Position numbers and translations under genes: made by a program. A DNA stretch of 64,000 bases from Hyphomonadaceae bacterium (GTDB taxonomy: Bacteria; Pseudomonadota; Alphaproteobacteria; Caulobacterales; Aquidulcibacteraceae): positions 186,001 to 250,000 of the forward strand of contig WRPI01000004.1 in the NCBI GenBank assembly GCA_009773395.1, read 5' to 3'. The notes under the pieces were generated by a model. That model saw only the letters and a list, made by a program, of their open reading frames with translations, ran no database searches and was not told the DNA's origin. Shown piece after piece: positions 18,555 to 27,473 of this stretch (position 1 is the stretch's first letter; the number at the start of each line of letters is the position of its first letter).

Positions 18555-20402
18555 ATGGGTTATATCAATCTCTTATCGCCTGAAGCAGTAAACCAAATTG
18601 CGGCGGGCGAAGTTATTGAAAGGCCAGCGTCTGTTGTAAAAGAACTTGTTGAAAACGCGCTTGATGCAGAAGCCAAAAACATCAGGATTTGGGTTGAAGC
18701 AGGCGGGATAGCTCGCATTTTAATTGAAGACGATGGCATTGGAATTGACCCGCAAGAACTTGGAGTTGCAGTTCTTCGCCATGCTACGTCAAAATTGCGA
18801 CCGTCGGACGAAGGCGGCATTGACCTTACCAATATTTTGACATTGGGCTTTCGCGGTGAAGCCTTGCCTTCAATTGGGCGTGTTGCAAGACTTAATATTT
18901 CGTCCAAAACAGCCAAGGTTGAAAATGCTTGGGAAATATTGGTCGATGGCGGCGAAATTTCCGATCCAAGGCCTTGCGCGTGGAAAAGCGCAAATTCTGG
19001 CACAAGAGTTGAAATTCGTGATTTATTTTATGCAACGCCTGCAAGGCTGAAATTCCTGAAATCGGAACGAAGCGAAATTTTGGCGATAATTGACACCGTG
19101 AAACAGCTTGCTCTGGCACGGGCCGATGTCGGGTTTTTGCTAAATGTTGATGGTCGTGACGTGCTGCACTTGAAACCCGACCAATCCCAAAACCAAGAAG
19201 CGAGACTGAACCGAATTAAAAGCATTTTTGGCAAAGAAATTGCGCAAGATTGTTTGCACATCGATGCCGAACGGGCGGGAATTACTTTGTCTGGATTGGC
19301 ATCATTGCCAACCACTTCGCGCGGTGACGCACGTCACCAACATTTATTTGTCAATGGCCGCCCGATTAAAGACCCAATGCTAAAAGGCGTGGCGCGTGCG
19401 GCTTATAGCGATGTTTTGGCGCGCGAGCGCCACCCAATTATGGCGCTTTTTCTCGAAATTGATCCGCAATTGGTGGATGTTAACGTCCACCCCGCCAAAC
19501 GTGAAGTTAGATTTCGCGATGCCGGGCTAGTTCGGGGCCTAATTATTGGCGCGCTTCGCCATGCAATTGCTAATTCTGGTGTGCAAAGTTCAAGCACATT
19601 AAGCGCGCAAACAATTGGCGCTTTGGGAGGTAATATTGGGCAAGACCCGCAATCACCCCAAAAATATCAACAAAATTATTTCCAAAATCAATCTAGCTTT
19701 TTTGCCCGTGGTCAAAACCATGAAGTTTATGAAGGGCAAACTAACGCAAATTTTATTGCGGCGCCAATTGCGCGAACTTTGGCACATGATGGCGTCGGTT
19801 ACGCATTTGAAAACAATGAAGACCACCCTTTAGGCGCGGCCAAAGCGCAATTGCACAATACTTATATTGTCACCCAAACCAGTGATGGTATGGCAATTAT
19901 TGATCAACATGCCGCCCATGAGCGATTGGTGATGGAGAAAATAAAAGCGGCAATGGAAGGGAATATGGTTGCGCGGCAAATCGCGCTTATTCCCGAAATT
20001 GTCGAACTCGACCTAAGTGATTGCGAGCTTCTGCTATCAAAAGCATCAGAATTTGAAGATTTCGGCTTGGTTATTGAAGGCTTTGGGCGCGGGGCAATTC
20101 TTATCCGCGAAACGCCCGCGATTTTGGGAAAAATCAATGCCAAGGGGCTATTGCAAGATTTAGCAGATGAAATCGCGTCTTTGGAAAGCACCCAAGGCCT
20201 AAAAGACAAAATCGATGCCGTGGTCTCATCAATGGCATGTCATGGTTCGGTTCGCGCGGGTCGGCAATTAAATGGCGAAGAAATGAACGCATTATTGCGC
20301 GAAATGGAACAAACCCCACGATCTGGCCAATGCAATCACGGGCGGCCGACGTTTATCACTTTGTCATTAAATGACATTGAGAAATTATTTGGGCGAAAAT
20401 AA
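18555..20402 (+). CDS. mutL: DNA mismatch repair protein MutL (endonuclease-type)
   Basis: A 615-residue MutL. The N-terminal GHKL ATPase has IAAGEVIERPASVVKELVEN, DDGIGID and TLGFRGEALPSI, then NVHPAKREVRFRD at about 315. A variable Gln/Asn-rich linker (about 335-425) leads to the C-terminal dimerisation domain. There, DQHAAHERLVME (about 449) matches the DQHA-x2-E-x4-E metal-binding motif of latent-endonuclease MutL; ACHGSVRAG and CNHGRPT complete the site. This implies a methyl-independent mismatch repair system with strand nicking by MutL rather than MutH. It is tightly packed after the DUF3035 gene. Confidence 0.97.
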   Translation: MGYINLLSPEAVNQIAAGEVIERPASVVKELVENALDAEAKNIRIWVEAGGIARILIEDDGIGIDPQELGVAVLRHATSKLRPSDEGGIDLTNILTLGFRGEALPSIGRVARLNISSKTAKVENAWEILVDGGEISDPRPCAWKSANSGTRVEIRDLFYATPARLKFLKSERSEILAIIDTVKQLALARADVGFLLNVDGRDVLHLKPDQSQNQEARLNRIKSIFGKEIAQDCLHIDAERAGITLSGLASLPTTSRGDARHQHLFVNGRPIKDPMLKGVARAAYSDVLARERHPIMALFLEIDPQLVDVNVHPAKREVRFRDAGLVRGLIIGALRHAIANSGVQSSSTLSAQTIGALGGNIGQDPQSPQKYQQNYFQNQSSFFARGQNHEVYEGQTNANFIAAPIARTLAHDGVGYAFENNEDHPLGAAKAQLHNTYIVTQTSDGMAIIDQHAAHERLVMEKIKAAMEGNMVARQIALIPEIVELDLSDCELLLSKASEFEDFGLVIEGFGRGAILIRETPAILGKINAKGLLQDLADEIASLESTQGLKDKIDAVVSSMACHGSVRAGRQLNGEEMNALLREMEQTPRSGQCNHGRPTFITLSLNDIEKLFGRK

Positions 20403-20459
20403 ATTGCAATTTGCATTTTAGCACATTCTTTGCGAGTATGTGTGCACGAGGTGCGTATT

Positions 20460-20882
20460 ATGACCGAAATAAAGGATAATATTATTGGCCAAGGCCAGCT
20501 AGAGCCGCCAGCCAAACCCGCGCAAAATGCCAGCCAAAGCAATTTGAACGATATTGACGATGCGACAAGCGTCAAGCTCTGTTATGGGCTTTATTTGGCC
20601 TCTTTTGTAATACCGGTTTTCCCCCCAATTGCCGGCCTTATTTTGGCATATATTAAGCGCAGCGAAGCTAAAGACTGGTTCGAAAGCCATTATATTTATT
20701 TGATACGGACTTTTTGGCTTTGCTTTTTATATATCGCAATCGGGGCTGTTACGAGCTTAGCGATTATCGGTATTTTCATTCTGATAGCCGCCGCAATTTT
20801 GTGGATTGCCCGCATAATTGTTGGTTTGAATTACGCCTTCAAGAAGCAACCAATTCCTAATCCTGAAACTTGGTTGGTTTGA
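20460..20882 (+). CDS. DUF4870-like small membrane protein
   Basis: A 140-residue protein with a polar N-terminal 45 residues and about three membrane spans (LCYGLYLASFVIPVFPPIAG, LIRTFWLCFLYIAIGAV, and ILIAAAILWIARIIVGL). The motif AKDWFESHYIYLIRTFW resembles the DUF4870/Tic20-like group, in which a fully charged helix sits between spans. The ATG at 20460 follows GAGGTG. It overlaps the convergent rsmD by 26 bp. The function is unknown. Confidence 0.7.
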   Translation: MTEIKDNIIGQGQLEPPAKPAQNASQSNLNDIDDATSVKLCYGLYLASFVIPVFPPIAGLILAYIKRSEAKDWFESHYIYLIRTFWLCFLYIAIGAVTSLAIIGIFILIAAAILWIARIIVGLNYAFKKQPIPNPETWLV

Positions 20883-21432
20883 CAGTATAAAACACAAAAC
20901 CATTTATGCCGTAGTTTACTTCTCGTAGCAGTTCAAAACCATCGAGAGCACTGGCAATTTGGCCTTTGCGGTTTTCGCTAACCACAATCGCGCCAGATTT
21001 AAGCCATCCATTTGCCAATAAAATCGGCATGGTTTCTTCGTTTAAGCCAGTATCATAAGGCGCATCAAGAAAGGCCAAATCATACTTCTCCAAAGGATTT
21101 GGACCGAGCTTTAGGACATTTTGTTTATTTGCAATCGTTTGATTTTTATCAAATCCACATGCGTCGATATTGCTCTTAATGACGGAAATCGCAGTGACAT
21201 CATTGTCAATAAATAGCGCAAAAGCCGCACCGCGAGACATAGCTTCAAGCCCCATGGCGCCCGAGCCTGCGAAAATGTCCAAAATTCTTAGGCCGCGCAA
21301 ACCCAGTGACCATGGCGCGTGTTCGAGTATATTGAACACGCCCTGACGAGCTTTGTCTGATGTCGGCCTTGTGTTCAACCCTTGCGGAGTTGCCAGCTTC
21401 TTGCCGCGTAAGCTTCCAGAAATTATTCTCAT
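20857..21432 (-). CDS. rsmD: 16S rRNA (guanine(966)-N2)-methyltransferase
   Basis: A 191-residue RsmD that methylates G966 of 16S rRNA. It starts MRIISGSLRGKKLATPQG and contains RPTSDKARQGVFNIL, the SAM motif LDIFAGSGAMGLEAMSRGA, and the catalytic DAPYDTG near residue 130. The ATG at 21432 matches the family start; 39 extra codons upstream in frame do not. It is divergent from grxC and its last 26 bases overlap the end of the DUF4870-like gene. Confidence 0.95.
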   Translation of the reverse strand: MRIISGSLRGKKLATPQGLNTRPTSDKARQGVFNILEHAPWSLGLRGLRILDIFAGSGAMGLEAMSRGAAFALFIDNDVTAISVIKSNIDACGFDKNQTIANKQNVLKLGPNPLEKYDLAFLDAPYDTGLNEETMPILLANGWLKSGAIVVSENRKGQIASALDGFELLREVNYGINGFVFYTVKPTKFQD

Positions 21433-21535
21433 CACATTTTGATAAAGCAATTTTAACCAAACCGATAACAGCTTATGCAATTGAAATGCACAAATGATTT
21501 CATATATTAGTATTTGCTTATATTCAGGAGACCAA

Positions 21536-21790
21536 ATGGCCAAAGTCAAAGTCTATTACAAAAATGGTTGCCCTTATTGCGTTAGAGCCAATGCTCTGCT
21601 CGTGGAAAAGGGCGCAAAAGTGGAAATAATTGAAGCCGAGACTAATCCTGAAATCCGCGCGCAAATGCGTGAATTGTCGGGCAGGAACACATTTCCACAA
21701 ATTTTTATAGGTGGAAAACATGTCGGTGGTTGCGATGATTTATTCGCGCTTGACCACAAAGGCGGTTTGGACCCATTATTGGCCGCATGA
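21536..21790 (+). CDS. grxC: Glutaredoxin 3
   Basis: An 84-residue monothiol/dithiol exchange protein using glutathione. The active site CPYC is at residues 11-14 (KNGCPYCVRA); NTFPQIFIGG gives the cis-Pro and the GSH-binding loop, followed by VGGCDDLFAL. The ATG at 21536 is preceded by CAGGAG. Its stop overlaps the next start as ATGA, showing translational coupling with the Nit-type hydrolase. Confidence 0.96.
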   Translation: MAKVKVYYKNGCPYCVRANALLVEKGAKVEIIEAETNPEIRAQMRELSGRNTFPQIFIGGKHVGGCDDLFALDHKGGLDPLLAA

Positions 21791-22614
21791 ACACACAGTT
21801 TAAGGCCGCAGTAATCCAGCTTTGCACCAGCAATGATGCGATTATGGCTTTTGCCGAACTGGAGGAGCAAGTTCGCGCCGCAGCAAAAGCGGGCGCAAAG
21901 CTAATATTAACGCCAGAAGGCTCTAATTTTTTGGAGCGTGACCCCAGCAAATTTGCCCAAATTTGCCCGTTGGAAACTGACGCCCAAGTCCTTAATCAAT
22001 ATCAAAAATTAGCAAAAGAGCTTGGCATTATATTGATAATTGGTTCTGCCTTGTTTCGCCGTGAAAATGCCAAAGCCGCCAATCGCTGCCTTGTATTTAA
22101 TGAAAACGGCGAACTTATCAGCCAATACGACAAAATCCATTTGTTCGATGTGAACCTTGGCGCGGGTATGGAATTGCAAGAAAGCAAAACCTACGCGCCC
22201 GGGCAGAAAGCCGTAATTGCCAATACAAATCTTGGCGATATTGGTCTTAGCATTTGTTATGATGTGCGCTTCCCCCATCTTTATCGCGCATTGGCCCAAT
22301 ATGGCGCGAAAATTATTACAATTCCCGCTGCTTTCACTGTGCCTACGGGCCGAGCACATTGGGAGATTTTGCTGCGTGCGCGGGCCATTGAAACTGGTGC
22401 GTTCATTCTTGCTGCCGCCCAAGCTGGAAGCCATAAGGATGGCCGGCAAACTTATGGCCATTCAATGATTATTTCCCCGTGGGGCGAAATTTTGACGCAA
22501 ATGGACGGCACAGAAATCGGTTTTGCGATGGCTGAAATTGACCTGAGATTGGTCGATGAAGCCCGCCGAAAAATTCCAGCTTGGGGGCTTAATCAGGGCT
22601 TCGATGGGCCGTGA
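21787..22614 (+). CDS. Carbon-nitrogen hydrolase, Nit1-type (deaminated glutathione amidase-like)
   Basis: A 275-residue nitrilase-superfamily amidase with the Glu-Lys-Cys triad: LILTPEGSNF (Glu), YDKIHLFDV (Lys) and LSICYDVRFPHLYR (Cys), plus AAFTVPTGRAHWEILLRARA. This pattern is that of Nit1/Nit2-type omega-amidases. Nit1 hydrolyses deaminated glutathione, and the 4-base overlap with grxC, a glutathione-using enzyme, supports such a repair role. The pairing is common in alphaproteobacteria. The substrate assignment remains inference. Confidence 0.9.
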   Translation: MNTQFKAAVIQLCTSNDAIMAFAELEEQVRAAAKAGAKLILTPEGSNFLERDPSKFAQICPLETDAQVLNQYQKLAKELGIILIIGSALFRRENAKAANRCLVFNENGELISQYDKIHLFDVNLGAGMELQESKTYAPGQKAVIANTNLGDIGLSICYDVRFPHLYRALAQYGAKIITIPAAFTVPTGRAHWEILLRARAIETGAFILAAAQAGSHKDGRQTYGHSMIISPWGEILTQMDGTEIGFAMAEIDLRLVDEARRKIPAWGLNQGFDGP

Positions 22615-22739
22615 TTAAATATATCCCAGCGCTTTTAATCCCAAGAATCTGAAGCGCAAGTGAAGCTCTATCATGCGAACCTCTTGCAAAACCCGTGTGA
22701 CCTCGGCAATGTCAAATAAAAACAATTAGAGGGTCGAAA

Positions 22740-24446
22740 ATGAGTAAGAATATCCAAGCAAACCACGCAAATGAAGGTGCCATTTCTTTGGCGCCCGATG
22801 AAATTGAGCCAAAAAAATTGCGGCTTGTCGTGGCGGCTTCTTCGCTTGGAACCATGTTCGAATGGTATGATTTCTTTATTTATGGGCTTTTAACTTCAGT
22901 TTTGGCCGAACATTTTTATGTTGGGGTTCCTCCCGCCGCCGCCTATATTTTTGGGCTTTTGACATTTGCTATCGGCCTTGCATTTCGGCCTTTGGGCGCA
23001 CTTTATTTCGGCTCTATCGGCGATATGAAAGGCCGAAAAGGCGCGTTTTTAGTGACAATTTCACTGATGGGGCTTTCAACTTTTGCAGTTGGCCTTCTTC
23101 CAGATTATTCAAAAATCGGCATTTGGGCGCCAATTGCGTTGATTTGTTTGCGAATTATCCAAGGCTTTGCTTTGGGCGGCGAATATGGCGGCGCAGTTAT
23201 TTATGTTGCCGAACACTCAAAAGCGAATAAGCGCGGTGCGAATACTGGTGTGGTGCAAACTGCTGCTACTCTTGGATTCTTTTTTGCACTATTGGTTGTC
23301 TTTTTTACCCGTTCAATTTTCAGCGAAATTGATTTCAAAGCATGGGCATGGCGTTTGCCTTTTCTGCTTTCATTGGGTCTGTTAGCGATAGCAATTTGGA
23401 TAAGAATGCAGCTTGAAGAAAGCCCGTCCTATAAAATCATGAAAGAAGCGGGAGCGCATTCCAAAGCGCCGTTACGCGAAGTATTTGGCAAGCCAGAAAA
23501 CCGAAAATTGGTATTATTGGCGCTTTTTGGCTTGATGATTGCCCAAGGCGTTATTTGGTATACTGCGCATTTTTACATGCAAGTGTTTTGGGAAAAGCAA
23601 TTGCGGGTTGATGCCCAACAAATCAATAAATGGCTGTTGATTGTTTCGAGCCTTGCTGGTGTTCTATATGTGTTTTTTGGCTGGCTATCGGACAAAGTTG
23701 GCCGCAAGCCCGTTATGTTATTTGGCATGGTTTTGGCTCTGGTCGCCTTTATGCCCGGTTTCAAAATGATGGTTGGTGCAGTAAATCCGCAATTGGCGCG
23801 AGCAAGTGCAACATCACCAGTTATAGTCATTGCGGATCCGCAAGATTGCTCATTTCAATTTAGTTTGGTGTCAAAAAACCCCGATGGCCGCGATGTTTTT
23901 TCCAGTTCCTGCGACGTTGCCAAAAGCTATTTAACCAATAATGGCATTGCCTATTCAAACCAAATCGCGGCTGCTGGTTCCAAAGCGCAAATCAAAATTG
24001 GCGAAACAATTATTGAAAGCATTGACGTTAGCCAAATGGATGCCGCAGCGCAAAAGGCCAATAAAAGGACTTTTGGCGACGCGACTAAGGCGGCTCTAAC
24101 GACTGCTGGTTATCCTGACAAAGCCGATCCGGCGAAGATAAATCATTGGTTGGTAATGGCGATTATGATGACATTTATTACCGCCGCAACAGCATTATAT
24201 GGCCCGTTGGCGGCGGCACTGGTGGAATTATTTCCAACCAGAATTCGCTATACCGCGCTTAGCGTTCCTTACCATATTGGTACCGGAATATTTGGCGGTT
24301 TCGCCCCAACCATTGCCTTTGCAACAGTTACGGCGACTGGCGATATGTTTTCAGGGCTTTGGTATCCGCTTGGTATTACCGCGTTTTGTATTGTGATTTT
24401 TGTGTTTTTCTTCCCCGAAACTAGAGATCGCGACATTCATGTGTAA
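22740..24446 (+). CDS. MFS transporter of the metabolite:H+ symporter (MHS) type with a large inserted domain
   Basis: A 568-residue transporter with 12 spans. MFEWYDFFIYG (about 40) and the GDMKGRKGAFL loop, then IIQGFALGGEYGGAVIYVAE, place it with the ProP/KgtP/ShiA group that imports organic acids, betaines or proline with protons. Residues about 352-468 form a non-membrane insertion between the eighth or ninth span and the last spans, with two cysteines (QDCSFQF and SSSCDVAK) and a short helical part. By topology it should face the periplasm. Typical MHS proteins are about 430-450 residues, so the extra length is this insertion. GAGGGTCGAAA precedes the ATG. Confidence 0.88.
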   Translation: MSKNIQANHANEGAISLAPDEIEPKKLRLVVAASSLGTMFEWYDFFIYGLLTSVLAEHFYVGVPPAAAYIFGLLTFAIGLAFRPLGALYFGSIGDMKGRKGAFLVTISLMGLSTFAVGLLPDYSKIGIWAPIALICLRIIQGFALGGEYGGAVIYVAEHSKANKRGANTGVVQTAATLGFFFALLVVFFTRSIFSEIDFKAWAWRLPFLLSLGLLAIAIWIRMQLEESPSYKIMKEAGAHSKAPLREVFGKPENRKLVLLALFGLMIAQGVIWYTAHFYMQVFWEKQLRVDAQQINKWLLIVSSLAGVLYVFFGWLSDKVGRKPVMLFGMVLALVAFMPGFKMMVGAVNPQLARASATSPVIVIADPQDCSFQFSLVSKNPDGRDVFSSSCDVAKSYLTNNGIAYSNQIAAAGSKAQIKIGETIIESIDVSQMDAAAQKANKRTFGDATKAALTTAGYPDKADPAKINHWLVMAIMMTFITAATALYGPLAAALVELFPTRIRYTALSVPYHIGTGIFGGFAPTIAFATVTATGDMFSGLWYPLGITAFCIVIFVFFFPETRDRDIHV

Positions 24447-24456
24447 TCAAAGGCTT

Positions 24457-24810
24457 TAGCCTCAGATGTTCAAGTCGAATTGCATAAAATGGTATGGGTT
24501 TGGTTTCGAGGCTTTGGTTTTTGTGCTTTGAATAAATTACACTGCTAATACGTCGCATTAGTAGGTGAATGTTGCTTGCCTTGAATTAGTTGCTTGGGAA
24601 TGGTCTCAAGGGCAGGTTTGCCTTGAGCCCATTCGTTAATTGTCCCTTCGCGCTATGAATTTTGTCAAGTCCTCGCGCTAAAGCGCGACCGCGAAGCGGC
24701 TGCGGGGCTTGACTAAATGCATAGCGCACACAAAATCGACGAATGGTTTTCGAAAAGCAAGGTTTTCCATAAACCATTCCCAAGCCACTTAATCTCTCTT
24801 TCCTTTAGCA
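24457..24810. repeat. Structured palindromic element, copy A
   Basis: This fills most of the 394-base space between the MHS transporter and the hemY-like gene; no gene is apparent in it. The core (24594-24783) is bounded by perfect 11-base inverted ends TTGGGAATGGT and ACCATTCCCAA. Inside are CTCAAGG/CCTTGAG (24605-24627), GCGCTATG/CATAGCGC (24650-24657 with 24720-24727), GTCAAG/CTTGAC, the innermost CGCGCT/AGCGCG (24674-24687), and GAATGGTTT/AAACCATTC (24741-24779). The whole resembles the reverse complement of 53861-54043. The left flank has ATGTTCAAGTCGAAT (24466-24480), like the ends of the other copies; the right end has decayed. Confidence 0.82.
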
Positions 24811-24840
24811 ATTTTTCAGGCCTATAACTGACCGTAGAGC

Positions 24841-26274
24841 TTAAAACTCCACACCTGGGTCATCGGGGCTTGGTGGACTAACGCTCTCGTTACTGGCTTT
24901 GGGTGCGGCAATAAGCGGTGCGCCAGCGTCAGTTTTTTCGTCTTGCATAATTAACCGCGAAGATTGCAAACGCTCCAACCTTGGGTGAATAAGGCGGCCA
25001 TTATCGCCGAATGCTTCGACCATTCGCGCCCAATCTTCGTCTTCATAGGCAAAAGCACTACCTTCAGGATCAAGGTCAGACCAATCAGGTTCTCTTGGCG
25101 CAACTGCCGCTTTGCGCATCCAATCATCAAACCCCTTTTTATCGGCTTGAATTAATGCCGCCCCAGCGCGCAATGCTAAAAGCCGTGCGGTCGCGCGCAC
25201 TTGGATTAATGGTTCAACCACCGCAATTGCGCCAATTGCATTATTATTGGCGATGTGATCTTCAACAATAAGGATTTTGCTTTCGCGGTGATCGGGGTTT
25301 AATTTAACCAGGCCAAGAGTCCATTTAGCAATCGCAGCTTTGTCATGCCCAGTTTTGAGGTCTTTATAAGCAAGTGCCAAAGCGGGATGTGGATCAGTGG
25401 CCCATGCGTTTTCAATCGTGCTTGCCGCCGCCCAATCTTTCGAAGCTTTGGCATTTAAGCGCGCTGCCATCACTACGGCTGGCGCAAAATTCGGGGCTTG
25501 CTTTACTGCCCGAGCAGAATATTCAAGGGCCTTATCAAGATTGCCATTTTTTTCAGCGCGGTGTGCAGCAGCAGTTAAAACCACCGAGCGCCTTCTGGCC
25601 GCGGTTTTCTTACTAACAAAACCACGTTTATCGGCTTCATCTATCGCGACCAATGCACCTTCCCAATCACCGCTATTGATGCGTTCTTTGAAAATAACTT
25701 CGGTTGGCCATGTGGAAGTCTTGGTAATTTGCAAGGCAGCATCGGCGTGCGAAATTACTGCGGCGAAATTGCCTTTTTGGCGGGCAATATCGGCAAGACC
25801 CTTGCGGGCTACAATTTGGTAATTGGGGGTTTCCACCAATTCAGAATATAGTTTTTCAGCGGCAGTAATATCGTCCGCTGCGAATGCCGCCCTTGCTGCA
25901 AGAAATTTGGTTGCAGGCGCTGCGGGTAATGCGCTTATCGCTTTTTGCGCTTGGCGGCGCGATTCAGAATAATCCCCGCTATCATGGGCCGCAACTGAAA
26001 GCCCATAGGCTTCTAGCGCTTTCTTGCGGCCAGCTTCGGTTTGTGATTGCTTCAATTTAGAAGGCAACGCCCAAAGCCACCCCAAAATGCCCCAAAGCAA
26101 AGCCATAAGCAAGGTAACGAATAATAATGCGCCCGCCGCAACTGCTGGATTTGTAGTAATGTTGGTTGATGAATTTTTGAAACTAATTTCGCCTTCCATC
26201 ATCGCCAAATAACCGAACCCGCCAATTATCAGCAGAGCCAAAACAATCAGGAAAAACAAGCGCAAAAACTTCAT
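24841..26274 (-). CDS. HemY-like inner-membrane TPR protein
   Basis: A 477-residue protein with two N-terminal membrane spans (LFFLIVLALLIIGGFGYLAM and AVAAGALLFVTLLMALLWGI) followed by a HemY_N-type region and TPR-like helical repeats to about residue 420, then an acidic disordered tail. In proteobacteria hemY-type genes sit at the end of hemCD clusters; their role in tetrapyrrole synthesis remains unproven, and this is not the protoporphyrinogen oxidase also called HemY. It overlaps the Mic60-like gene by 4 bases (ATGA), so the pair is translationally coupled. Confidence 0.82.
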   Translation of the reverse strand: MKFLRLFFLIVLALLIIGGFGYLAMMEGEISFKNSSTNITTNPAVAAGALLFVTLLMALLWGILGWLWALPSKLKQSQTEAGRKKALEAYGLSVAAHDSGDYSESRRQAQKAISALPAAPATKFLAARAAFAADDITAAEKLYSELVETPNYQIVARKGLADIARQKGNFAAVISHADAALQITKTSTWPTEVIFKERINSGDWEGALVAIDEADKRGFVSKKTAARRRSVVLTAAAHRAEKNGNLDKALEYSARAVKQAPNFAPAVVMAARLNAKASKDWAAASTIENAWATDPHPALALAYKDLKTGHDKAAIAKWTLGLVKLNPDHRESKILIVEDHIANNNAIGAIAVVEPLIQVRATARLLALRAGAALIQADKKGFDDWMRKAAVAPREPDWSDLDPEGSAFAYEDEDWARMVEAFGDNGRLIHPRLERLQSSRLIMQDEKTDAGAPLIAAPKASNESVSPPSPDDPGVEF

Positions 26275-27407
26275 TTTGCTTCTCCTGCTTTGGCGGCTGG
26301 CAAGGTAATTGGCGTGTTCGCCTCCGGCAATGCTTGCTGATTATTTGTGTTTTGATTGGCGGGTTGCACAGTCATGCCGCGCTCAATCGCACCACGAAGC
26401 GAGGCAATTTTTACTTCCAAATCTAATCGCCTTTGGGCATCATTTAACCAAACCCCGACTTCATTTGGTGGCGACGGAATTGTGCGAACATCGTCAATTG
26501 CGCCTTGTAAATCACCGCTATCGATTTTAGTTTTGGCGCGCGCCAATATTGCGTTGGGGCCATTGGCATCATTCTTGTTTTCAACTTTAATCAAGCCCGA
26601 AAACAGCCCCTTAAACCAGCCAAGGACACCGCTTTCTTTTTTGGCTTGGGCTTCACGGTTTGAAAAAGCGATCGCCAATTGATTGAATCTTTCAGATATC
26701 AAAGCCCGTGTTGGCGCACCTGTGCGCGAAAAAGGCTCCAAAGCAGTAACTTCTGGCAAAAATGGCAATGCTGCACGAACAGACGCAAATTCTGGCACAA
26801 AAGCACCGTTGCGGTTAGCGGCTTCGGCGAGGCTAATTACTGCGAAAGTTACGGCGGGTGATGGAGTTTGCGCGATTTTAGTTTGTAAATCTGCTGTAGT
26901 AACTTTTAAAGTCGCGATTTCTGCTTGCAAAGACGCAATTATCGCACCGCCAGTGCCAGTTGGGTCAAGCGCCGCCAGTCTAGTTTCAATTGCAGTCAAG
27001 CGCCCCGAAAGCCCAGCTATTTCAGCTCTCAAGGGGTCGAGATTGGCGATTTGTTGGGCTTGGGGTTGCGGAGTTGGTGTTGCAACATTTTGACTTGTTT
27101 GTGGTGCAATCTTTGAATTAAGTGAAACAATATCTGCTCGAAGCGCCGATAATTCGTCGCCGACTACTTTGGTCATCGAATTAGATTGTATTGGTAAAAA
27201 TCTATCAAGCCCAACATTATGGATAATTCGTGGATTAGCAGACGCAAATAAAGCCAAATACGCGCCGCCCAAGGCTCCAAAAATTGATAAAAGCAAAGCA
27301 GTGAAAAAGCCAATACCGCCACGCTTGACGATTGGTGCCGATTGTTTCGCGGGCTTAGCGGGTTCAATTGGCGGGTTCGTGGTAGTTTGGGTGGTGTCAT
27401 TTGTCAT
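26271..27407 (-). CDS. Mic60/mitofilin-like inner-membrane protein (COG4223)
   Basis: A 378-residue protein with a Pro/Lys-rich N-terminal tail, one membrane span (GIGFFTALLLSIFGALGGAYLALF, about 33-56), a coiled-coil-like stretch (about 80-180, alternating Leu/Ile every 3-4 residues) and a helical C-terminal region (FAVISLAEAANRNGAF onward). This is the architecture of alphaproteobacterial Mic60, the ancestor of mitochondrial mitofilin, which shapes intracytoplasmic membranes. Such genes lie beside hemC-hemD-hemY; here hemY-like follows but hemC and hemD are absent upstream, replaced by hisG. Membrane-shaping is inferred from family knowledge. Confidence 0.78.
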   Translation of the reverse strand: MTNDTTQTTTNPPIEPAKPAKQSAPIVKRGGIGFFTALLLSIFGALGGAYLALFASANPRIIHNVGLDRFLPIQSNSMTKVVGDELSALRADIVSLNSKIAPQTSQNVATPTPQPQAQQIANLDPLRAEIAGLSGRLTAIETRLAALDPTGTGGAIIASLQAEIATLKVTTADLQTKIAQTPSPAVTFAVISLAEAANRNGAFVPEFASVRAALPFLPEVTALEPFSRTGAPTRALISERFNQLAIAFSNREAQAKKESGVLGWFKGLFSGLIKVENKNDANGPNAILARAKTKIDSGDLQGAIDDVRTIPSPPNEVGVWLNDAQRRLDLEVKIASLRGAIERGMTVQPANQNTNNQQALPEANTPITLPAAKAGEAK

Positions 27408-27473
27408 GCTGCATGATAATCCCTAAATGAGCGACTTGCCAAGTCTTATTTTACGTCAAATTGCCGCGCTAGA

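Noticed and set aside
24535-24570. tRNA-like or attachment-site signal near the element at 24.5 kb
   Set aside because: A GTCGCATTAGTAGG stretch looked like a tRNA arm, but there is no acceptor stem, no TTC-loop consensus and no anticodon arm in register.
24586-24783. Minus-strand open frame in element copy A
   Set aside because: It covers the palindromic core only and resembles the false frame in copy B; a repeat reading, not a gene.
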